Source of the DNA: an uncultured Bacteroidales bacterium
GTDB taxonomy: Bacteria; Bacteroidota; Bacteroidia; Bacteroidales; Paludibacteraceae
DNA length: 64,000 nt
Direction: 5' to 3'
Assembly: GCA_900319005.1 (NCBI GenBank)
Contig: ONMV01000005.1
Coordinates: 1-64,000, forward strand
In this document: positions 57,855 to 64,000 of the stretch, piece by piece
How positions within the stretch are numbered: position 1 is the first letter of the stretch
How the letters are laid out: every line of letters begins with the position of its first letter
Notes under the pieces: model-generated
The model's database searches: none
What the model saw: the letters and a program-made list of their open reading frames with translations, nothing else
Told to the model about the DNA's origin: nothing
Translations under genes and position numbers: made by a program

Positions 57855-58196
57855 AAATGTAAACTCATATGCGCAGTGTGTGTATCTGTGTGTACGCATT
57901 TCTCGGAATTCTATCTACGCCGATCTTCTATTGGAGAGGGTAAGAGGGATTCAAATTTTATTGAAATAGCGTTTATTGACGCTTTGTTATGATGTACTGA
58001 AACTTCGCAATTTTCGGATTAAAAGTCAAAACAAAGTAACCAATAGATGCCTATGGGTATGACTTATTACCCCGTCTTGCTGTATTCATGCAAGCGGTAT
58101 GTCATATCGGCGTAGGTTTCCTGTTGTTTATTTGACTTTTAAGGCAATGCGAAGGCCTCAGTGCATGAGTAAACAGCACGAGGTCTGCGCTTTTTA
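57855..58196 (+). ncRNA. Candidate structured RNA of about 340 nt upstream of the HerA gene
   Basis: A strong promoter and a strong terminator bracket a region with no ORF. Inside are a 5' stem (CCGAAATG with CATTTCTCGG), a small hairpin (AGCGT-ttattg-ACGCT, 57968-57983) and a 120-nt rod (58021-58140) closed by AAAAGTCAAA and TTTGACTTTT. The rod is continued by ACAA/TTGT, AACC/GGTT, CCTA/TAGG and GTATGAC/GTCATAT with a CTTGC/GCAAG apical hairpin. GCGCAG near the 5' end can also pair with CTGCGC near the 3' end. I do not recognise a named family. It is either a standalone RNA or an attenuating leader of the HerA cassette. Confidence 0.6.
58149..58196 (+). terminator. Terminator of the structured RNA
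   Basis: GGCCTC-a-GTGC pairs with GCAC-GAGGTC, extended by GCG/CGC, and is followed by tttttatatata. It lies 29 bp before the HerA start codon. Confidence 0.8.
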
Positions 58197-58224
58197 TATA
58201 TATACCTTATAAAAATAATACACA

Positions 58225-60903
58225 ATGGACATAACAAAAATTAATAGTGGAGAATTTTTAGGCGTGCGCATTATCGCCATTAAATCAATTCCTCATATAT
58301 CTACATTGGCGACCTCTGAATTGACCTCTCAAGAAACAGAGCGGATAATTGTTGAATATGCGCGTGACATGTCAAATCTCCTTTCTGAGGTTTATCAGCA
58401 ATACAAAAGTCGTGTACAAAATGGCGAAGCCGGAGATATGGCATTGGAATTGCTTTGGAAGACAGAAGCCGTTGTGAATCAACCATACAAAGCCAAAATT
58501 GATTTGTATGTGGTACTAAGAGCCATCCATACTGCAGAATCACAAGTAAAAAATATAGTAGACACTCTTTACTCACTTACTAGTGCTACTTTAACTTCTT
58601 CTAAATACGATATAGAAGAAATAGAATGTGATCACTTTTTTGCATCATTTTCTTCAATTGCTCAAGATCCGATTAGGGCTATTGTTAAAGAAGAGCGTAT
58701 AGAAGATCTGCAGAACTCCTATTTCCCAGCATGCTTTGGTTTTGATTTGTTCCCAATTGAATATCAGGATTTAAGCCGTATTTCTAGTGTGCTTATTAAT
58801 AATCCAGATTGTGCCGTCTCTTTTCAATTGATTCCGTCTTATTACAATGTAGATGAGGCTGCAGAAATAAGTCGTGTTAACCAAAACGTTAATATGTTGA
58901 GCCAAGGCGTTCAAGATCAGAATATGGGTTCAAATGTTAGTATTTCTGCTGCTGGTAGAGCTGCAAGTCTCTATCGTTACTACACCGACAATAAAGCTAG
59001 GGCATTATTTTCATATAATATTTTAATCTACGGATTGGATTCTTCCCTAACAAATGTATCTTCTCGGGTTCTAGGACAATTAAATTCTTCGCAAAGTAGC
59101 TCTCCAAATCTTAAGTTTATTGATTTGGGAAAGAATAAATGTAATAATAAAACTGATTTTATCTCATTACCTTGGGTTTTGAATGAGCAGCTTATTAATG
59201 CAGAACGTAATCAAAACATATGGACTTCCGGATTAATTTCACCTGCATTATATAGGCTACCATATGTAATTACTGCTGATGAGGCTGCTTTGTTCTTTCG
59301 TTTGCCAATAGGAAGCGACCGCATTTCTGCCGGTTTGGTAGTTAACGAAACATCAAAAACATCCCGTACATACTCACAAAATTTAATAAATGCCGGCGAT
59401 ATTGAAATTGGTGTATTGAAATCATCCGCGGGTAAAGATAAGATAGGATTTACACTTAAGGATCTTGCTAAACACATGCTGATTGTCGGTACTCCGGGGT
59501 CTGGAAAGACAACGTTTAGTGTCGGATTATTAGACCGGTTGTGGAAAGATCATCACATACCGTTCCTCGTAATTGAGCCAGCTAAGAATGAATACCGAGC
59601 CTTAGTACAGAGTATTCCTGATTTGCAAGTGTTTACTCCTGGTAAAAATTTTATTTCTCCATTTGTGTTCAATCCGTTTATTCCCCCAAAGAACGTACGC
59701 TTAGAAACATATAAAAGCACTCTGAAGACAGCTTTTGCTGCCGGTGTAAGCATGTCTACTCCTTTGGATAAGATATTTGAAGATACTATTAATAACTGCT
59801 ATTCAGATTTCCGATGGTTGGATACTTATACAACGGATAACAAAGGTCGCATCTTCAATATAACGGACTTTATTAAATGTTTCCAAGAAACTTTCGATGA
59901 GATAGGCTATACGGGAGATGCACGTAATATTGGTCGTGCAGGTATTGTGCGACTTAAAAGTTTAGTAAATCTGTTTGATAATTATTTCTCCATTCCTATC
60001 GAAGATATTTTGACCAAACCTACCGTCATTGAATTAGCAGCTATTGAAAACTCTGATCAGAAAGCATTGATAATTGCTTTATTACTATTATCCATCCTTT
60101 CATATGTAAATGCCAACTATGTGGGCGAAGGCGGTTTGCGAAATTTCATTTTAGTGGAAGAAGCACACGTTCTTTTAGATTCGTCTTCTAAAGGTGGCGA
60201 GGGAGCCGCAGATCCATCTGCGATTGCTCAAGGACTTGTTAAACGAATGTTAGCAGAGATACGTAGTTATGGTGTTGGTTTGGCCATTGCAGATCAGTCT
60301 CCACGAAAAGTAGGTATAGATATTGTCGCTTTAACGGATATCAAAGTGGCATTCCGCCTTGTGGAAGGTGAAGACAAGCAGATTCTGGCAGATTCAACCA
60401 GTATGACAGATATTCAAACCTCGCGTTTAGCGAAACTAAAACCGGGAGAAGCATTCTTGTTCTTCAATAGGTTGGACGAACCGGAGGAGATTGTTACACC
60501 AGATTATCGTTTATCGAACAATATTAGCATATCGCTTTCTGATGAAGGAATCAAAAAACTATCAACTTATTGGAATGATAAACAGGATAAATTACGTCCT
60601 TATCCAGAATGTGCCTATACTCCATATTGCCAAAAATGCTGCACATATGAGCGCAGAATTTTAGCTAAGGAAATAGCGCGTAGAATCCACAAAAAATATC
60701 TTGGTGTGAATTGCTCTGAATTCGAAAAACTGAATGAAGTATTTAAAAAATTGCAAAGTTTGATCAGAGCCGAATTAAACGATGAACCATTTTCGCGCGA
60801 ACTATATTCATGTGTCAAAGTACACTTGTTGCGTAAAGTCAAATACGAGACAAAAATACGTATTTCTGATGAAACTATTTATAAATCCTTAATAAAAGAG
60901 TAA
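58225..60903 (+). CDS. HerA-type DUF87 ATPase
   Basis: The 892-residue protein has an N-terminal region of about 400 residues that I cannot assign, then a HerA/FtsK-like ATPase core. This shows Walker A (IVGTPGSGKTTFS, about 422), FLVIEPAKNEYR (about 450), Walker B (FILVEEAHVLLD, about 640) and GLAIADQSPRKVG (about 685). The C-terminal CAYTPYCQKCC (about 796-806) may bind zinc. HerA ATPases pump or unwind DNA as hexamers and are partners in several defence systems. No NurA, SIR2 or nuclease gene is adjacent here. It heads a cassette with only 4 bp to the next gene, and its codons are more AT-rich than those before 57 kb. Confidence 0.85.
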   Translation: MDITKINSGEFLGVRIIAIKSIPHISTLATSELTSQETERIIVEYARDMSNLLSEVYQQYKSRVQNGEAGDMALELLWKTEAVVNQPYKAKIDLYVVLRAIHTAESQVKNIVDTLYSLTSATLTSSKYDIEEIECDHFFASFSSIAQDPIRAIVKEERIEDLQNSYFPACFGFDLFPIEYQDLSRISSVLINNPDCAVSFQLIPSYYNVDEAAEISRVNQNVNMLSQGVQDQNMGSNVSISAAGRAASLYRYYTDNKARALFSYNILIYGLDSSLTNVSSRVLGQLNSSQSSSPNLKFIDLGKNKCNNKTDFISLPWVLNEQLINAERNQNIWTSGLISPALYRLPYVITADEAALFFRLPIGSDRISAGLVVNETSKTSRTYSQNLINAGDIEIGVLKSSAGKDKIGFTLKDLAKHMLIVGTPGSGKTTFSVGLLDRLWKDHHIPFLVIEPAKNEYRALVQSIPDLQVFTPGKNFISPFVFNPFIPPKNVRLETYKSTLKTAFAAGVSMSTPLDKIFEDTINNCYSDFRWLDTYTTDNKGRIFNITDFIKCFQETFDEIGYTGDARNIGRAGIVRLKSLVNLFDNYFSIPIEDILTKPTVIELAAIENSDQKALIIALLLLSILSYVNANYVGEGGLRNFILVEEAHVLLDSSSKGGEGAADPSAIAQGLVKRMLAEIRSYGVGLAIADQSPRKVGIDIVALTDIKVAFRLVEGEDKQILADSTSMTDIQTSRLAKLKPGEAFLFFNRLDEPEEIVTPDYRLSNNISISLSDEGIKKLSTYWNDKQDKLRPYPECAYTPYCQKCCTYERRILAKEIARRIHKKYLGVNCSEFEKLNEVFKKLQSLIRAELNDEPFSRELYSCVKVHLLRKVKYETKIRISDETIYKSLIKE

Positions 60904-60907
60904 TGTT

Positions 60908-62236
60908 ATGTATAAATTTGAGTATTATCCTCTTTACGATGAGTTTAATGAAGATGGCGGTGACTCGTTAGATGTACCCGAACCAGCAAATGATAATGAG
61001 CCTATTGAGGACACCCCTGAAATAGACGAAGGACCTCCTGCCGATGATACTCCAAAAGACTCAGATGAATCGCTAATGGATTCACCTCCTCTTGATGATA
61101 CACCAAAAGACTCAGAAGAATCGTTAACGGAGCAACCACCTGTCGATGATACCCCAAACGAATCAGATGAATCGCTAACGGATTCACCTCCTCTCGATGA
61201 TACTTCAAAAGACTCAGAAGAATCGTTAACGGAGCAACCACCTGTCGATGATACCCCAAACGAATCAGATGAACTAGAATATCCAGAACCCGCAAACGAT
61301 AATAACCCTGTTAAGGAAACCCCTGAAATAGAGGAAGAAAATCCAGCAGGAAATGATTCCACCGAGGAATCAACTGACGGAGAAGAGTCTTTAACCGAGA
61401 ATCAAGAAGGTGAGCGAATACAAGATGCTTCTGATTGGGATTCATTATCGGACCAAGAAAAGATAAATCGTCTGCGAGGCATTGATGATAGTGCAGAGTC
61501 TGAACTGGAACTGACAGAAGAAGGGAATGATAATATAACGGAGCAAGAGAGTTATGATGGTGGAGATGGGAAAGCGGCCGTTACAGATGATAAACCAGAG
61601 ACAGAAAATAATGAAGAATTAGATCAAGTAGATGCTAATGATGATTACGATGACCACGATGACCACCGTTATGGAATGCGCGAAGGAGAAGATATGTACG
61701 GAGATGACAAATCATATGGCAATTCGGGAGACCCTACTAGAGATTCACTTGACGCGAATGCTACTTACGAAGATTCTCATTATGATGAAACTGATTATTT
61801 CTATAAAGACGAACAGGCTGAAGAGACAGAACGTGCAAATCTGGAAGGAAAAGCTAATCTAAAGAGACAAAACGAAATAGATGAAGAACGTTACGAGGAA
61901 GAGGAAAGAGAAGAACAAGAGACTCAACAACGTCAAGAGGAAGAGTTAGCTGAACAACAACGTCAAGAGGAAGAGTTAGCTGAACAACAACGTCAAGAGG
62001 AAGAGTTAGCTGAACAACAACGTCGTCAAGAGGAAGAATTAGCTGAACAACAACGTCAAGAGGAAGAATTAGCTGAACAACAACGTCAAGAGGAAGAGAC
62101 TAAAGAACAGCAGGAACGTTCATTACAGGATATTATAAGAGAGAAACGTGGCATTTCTTCGAATTCTGATTCTACTTCAGTTGAAAAAAGAAATATCAAC
62201 CCTTATATGCGGTATAGGGGAAGAGACGGAAGGTAA
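60908..62236 (+). CDS. Acidic low-complexity protein with two internal repeat arrays
   Basis: The 442-residue protein is not recognised. Residues 45-120 contain a doubled acidic unit (DDTPKDSEESLTEQPPV followed by DDTPNESDESLTDSPPL). Residues 215-325 are Asp/Glu-rich and disordered. Residues about 342-400 hold six copies of RQEEELAEQQ forming a charged helix or coiled coil, and the end is basic (KRNINPYMRYRGRDGR). No signal peptide or membrane segment is seen. It sits between an ATPase and an SPFH protein, so a linker or scaffold role is plausible. Confidence 0.75.
   Translation: MYKFEYYPLYDEFNEDGGDSLDVPEPANDNEPIEDTPEIDEGPPADDTPKDSDESLMDSPPLDDTPKDSEESLTEQPPVDDTPNESDESLTDSPPLDDTSKDSEESLTEQPPVDDTPNESDELEYPEPANDNNPVKETPEIEEENPAGNDSTEESTDGEESLTENQEGERIQDASDWDSLSDQEKINRLRGIDDSAESELELTEEGNDNITEQESYDGGDGKAAVTDDKPETENNEELDQVDANDDYDDHDDHRYGMREGEDMYGDDKSYGNSGDPTRDSLDANATYEDSHYDETDYFYKDEQAEETERANLEGKANLKRQNEIDEERYEEEEREEQETQQRQEEELAEQQRQEEELAEQQRQEEELAEQQRRQEEELAEQQRQEEELAEQQRQEEETKEQQERSLQDIIREKRGISSNSDSTSVEKRNINPYMRYRGRDGR
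61045..61265 (+). repeat. Acidic-unit DNA repeats of the same gene
   Basis: Alternating units start gatgatac(t/c)ccaaa and end in gattcacctcct or gagcaaccacct. A compound unit of about 120 bp is present nearly twice. Confidence 0.8.
61931..62100 (+). repeat. 30-bp in-frame tandem repeat
   Basis: Near-identical 30-bp copies (cgtcaagaggaagagttagc then tgaacaacaa) occur about six times. The fourth boundary has an extra cgt codon, so the frame is kept. Confidence 0.92.
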
Positions 62237-62264
62237 AGTAATTAATTTATAAATTAAATATATT

Positions 62265-63407
62265 ATGGGATTATTTCATCGCAACCCTAATGAGGCGAAT
62301 TTTGCCGGAGGGTCAAAAAATTTTGCTGAGTCTCTTCATTTGGACTCGCAAGACATCCATTCTTTTTATTGGCGCGACATCCGTGAAGATTTTAACACCG
62401 GTAGTACATTAACCGTTCATCCCGGAGAAGAAGCTATTTTTGAGAAGAACGGTGAGTTTATTGAGCAATTCACCAATGGGGGACCTTATAGTCTTACCAC
62501 GGAGAACTATCCTTTTATCGGTCGTATCTTAAATGCGATGACTGGCGGTGTTAGCACTTTCAACTGCCGTATACACTGGTTTAGAACCGCAGAAATTACA
62601 TGTAACTGGGGAACGAGTTCGCCAATTGTAGTGTCTGATCCTCTCTATGGTATAAATTTGATGATTGCTGCTAACGGACAGTTCCGCTTGCGCATGGCTG
62701 ATCCAATGTTATTTATTAATTCATTGGCCGGAAATGTGACTGAATACAATTCAGATACATTATATGAGCAGATAGGCGCGCAGTACATGAGCGTCATCCA
62801 AAACAGCATGCAGCAAATTTTGGCGACCAGTCAGCAAGATATTGAGTTTATGTTAGCTCAACGTCCACAGATTGCGCAACAGGTTAGTCCTGTATTATCT
62901 CAGCAATTCAACCAATATGGTTTTATGTTGACGAATTTCTCCATTGAGCAAATTTCTGTTCTCAATATGGAAGAATTGCAAGTCCTCAAACTTCAACGAG
63001 GAACGCGCAGGGCAGAGAGTTTAGGAGACCTGGATGAATTGAATATGCAAGGCGATCGATATAACCAGATTCAAGGCATGAAAATTCTTAAAAATCTTTC
63101 AGTTAATGAAGGCGCAGGTGGCATTGCTTCTGCTGGAGCCGGAATTGGTATGGGAATGGCTGCTGGAAGTGTAATGGGTGATATTGCGCGCTCTGTATTC
63201 GCACCAATGCAATCAACACAACAGCCGCAAATGCCCACATATCAACAAGGAGGATCTTCACGTTTTGGACAACCATCTCAAACCGAAGAACCGACAGAAG
63301 ATCCAATGGAAAAATTAGCAAAACTAAAAAAAATGTTGGATGCAGGACTGATAGAACAAGCGGAATATGATAATGTTAAAAATGAAATCTTAAAAAAAAT
63401 GATGTAA
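62265..63407 (+). CDS. SPFH-domain protein with SHOCT tail (YdjI-like)
   Basis: The 380-residue protein resembles the YdjI/'virion core protein' branch of SPFH proteins: GSTLTVHPGEEAIFEKNG, GGPYSLTTENYPFIGR, a FRTAEITCNWGTSSPI strand, and VSPVLSQQFNQYGFMLTNFSIEQI before a helical part. Residues 285-305 are Gly/Ala/Met-rich and 310-345 are Gln/Pro-rich. The last 30 residues (KLAKLKKMLDAGLIEQAEYD) are a SHOCT domain. SPFH proteins form membrane-bound rings or cages. In Bacillus, YdjI recruits a PspA-like protein to the membrane under stress; a like role is inference. Confidence 0.88.
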   Translation: MGLFHRNPNEANFAGGSKNFAESLHLDSQDIHSFYWRDIREDFNTGSTLTVHPGEEAIFEKNGEFIEQFTNGGPYSLTTENYPFIGRILNAMTGGVSTFNCRIHWFRTAEITCNWGTSSPIVVSDPLYGINLMIAANGQFRLRMADPMLFINSLAGNVTEYNSDTLYEQIGAQYMSVIQNSMQQILATSQQDIEFMLAQRPQIAQQVSPVLSQQFNQYGFMLTNFSIEQISVLNMEELQVLKLQRGTRRAESLGDLDELNMQGDRYNQIQGMKILKNLSVNEGAGGIASAGAGIGMGMAAGSVMGDIARSVFAPMQSTQQPQMPTYQQGGSSRFGQPSQTEEPTEDPMEKLAKLKKMLDAGLIEQAEYDNVKNEILKKMM

Positions 63408-63408
63408 T

Positions 63409-64000
63409 ATGAAAAACTTTTTTGCTAAATTTATTCTATCTGTTTTGCCAATTGCAGTAGTTGATTCTCTGTTTTTTATCCTTTTTGGAACAGAGAATAG
63501 TTTAACCAGATGGATTAGTTTTGGATTCTGTAATCTTGCTTATTTGTGCCTTATAATGACACCGCTTTTTGCCAATAGCGGCAAATTTATGTCCAATCGA
63601 GCATCATTATGGTATATCAGTGGTTGGTATCTTTTCCTTGAACTTATTCCGGGAGTTATATGTATTTGGGTTAACCCTGTTGATTATAGATGGCCGCTTA
63701 TAGTTCAAGCTCTTTTATGTATTATCTTTGTTTTTTGGTTTTTATTGACCTATATTACAAATAATAATATAAATCAGAGTATTGAAGAGCAAAAAGCCTA
63801 TTCAACTCGTATAAAAATGCTCACGCTCCAACTGAAAAATATTCAAAAAGAGTTTACAGATAAACCGGAATTATATGCAAAGATTGATAAAAGTTGCTTA
63901 AAGCTACAAGCAAGTCCTATCCGTTCTTGTGAGGAAATTAAAGATATTGAAGAAGAGATTGCTATATATATTGCGGAGATTAATGGCGCTGCAGTTAGTG
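63409..64000 (+). CDS. Membrane/coiled-coil protein, 3' end outside the window
   Basis: The open frame starts at ATG 63409, one base after the SPFH stop, and runs to the window end. Residues 1-125 hold four hydrophobic segments (starting FILSVLPIAVVDSLFFILF, FCNLAYLCLIMTPLF, WYLFLELIPGVICIW and ALLCIIFVFWFLLTYI). From about residue 135 it becomes charged and helical (RIKMLTLQLKNIQKEF), probably cytoplasmic coiled coil. I do not recognise the family. Tight spacing makes it part of the HerA-SPFH cassette and the likely membrane anchor for it. Confidence 0.75.
   Translation, partial: MKNFFAKFILSVLPIAVVDSLFFILFGTENSLTRWISFGFCNLAYLCLIMTPLFANSGKFMSNRASLWYISGWYLFLELIPGVICIWVNPVDYRWPLIVQALLCIIFVFWFLLTYITNNNINQSIEEQKAYSTRIKMLTLQLKNIQKEFTDKPELYAKIDKSCLKLQASPIRSCEEIKDIEEEIAIYIAEINGAAVS

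Noticed and set aside
57855-58196. Structured RNA considered as tmRNA (ssrA)
   Set aside because: No tRNA-like ends, no encoded CCA and no tag-peptide frame; the rod-shaped fold does not fit.
58225-60903. HerA-type ATPase considered as a conjugation VirB4/TraG protein
   Set aside because: No other transfer genes, relaxase or pilus genes are visible, and the motifs and partners fit the HerA/DUF87 group better, although the cassette continues beyond the window.
60934-61362. Ser/Gly-rich antisense frames opposite the acidic repeat gene
   Set aside because: They are the reverse reading of the acidic tandem repeats and have no independent support.

Overview
The window looks like a chromosomal piece of a Bacteroidota genome, most likely an uncultured Bacteroidales. 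The grounds are: thirteen promoters of the Bacteroidota type (TTTG, 20 nt, TAnnTTTG); type IX secretion (T9SS) style C-terminal tails; a SusA-like GH13 enzyme; a GldF-type permease; a BtuB/BtuG pair behind a cobalamin riboswitch; and very few Shine-Dalgarno sites. Family and genus cannot be fixed from the sequence alone.

Layout. 0-4 kb: the 3' part of a glutamate dehydrogenase gene overlapping a large receiver/ATP-grasp protein. 4-5.5 kb: two orphan ORFs and a cluster of short palindromes. 5.5-10.6 kb: Na/phosphate symporter with PhoU-like tail, SIMPL protein, SDR enzyme, HAD phosphatase, an acidic conserved protein and a small His/Cys-rich secreted protein. 10.6-10.9 kb: a gene-free stretch with three hairpins and a probable minus-strand small RNA. 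10.9-17.6 kb: minus-strand run pheT-prfC-nucleoside transporter-gldF-like-yfcE-like, each wide gap filled by a different short tandem repeat. 17.7-27.5 kb: extracellular polysaccharide operon (gmd, fcl, deacetylase, wlbA/wbpB-like oxidoreductase, two Wza-type lipoproteins, a Wzc-type tyrosine kinase, DUF1846).

27.5-40.4 kb is a corrinoid-uptake locus: riboswitch 1, btuB, btuG, then a new promoter, riboswitch 2, a secreted surface protein, a 2,240-residue T9SS cargo with a DUF4465 module, a 44-residue peptide, and a periplasmic-binding lipoprotein of the BtuF/FepB class. 40.4-45.5 kb (minus): CWC protein, SusA-like amylase, YihY/BrkB protein, RNase P RNA, tRNA-Gly(CCC), CarboxypepD_reg protein. 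46.1-57.7 kb (plus): gyrA, TPR protein, ruvX, def, mntP, DUF3109, cinA, an AspT-type transporter fused to a PD40 propeller and an OmpA domain, and a secreted metallophosphoesterase.

57.7-64 kb differs visibly from the rest: the codons are more AT-rich. A terminator-promoter module starts a probable structured RNA of about 340 nt that ends in its own terminator. A four-gene cassette follows: HerA-type ATPase, an acidic protein with internal repeats, an SPFH-SHOCT protein and a membrane/coiled-coil protein cut by the window end. I do not recognise this combination as a named system and consider it the best candidate for an undescribed one.

Cutting across all regions are two classes of dispersed repeat: AT-rich short tandem repeats at gene borders, and a G/C-rich imperfect palindrome present three times. 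Both also occur in frame inside conserved enzymes.
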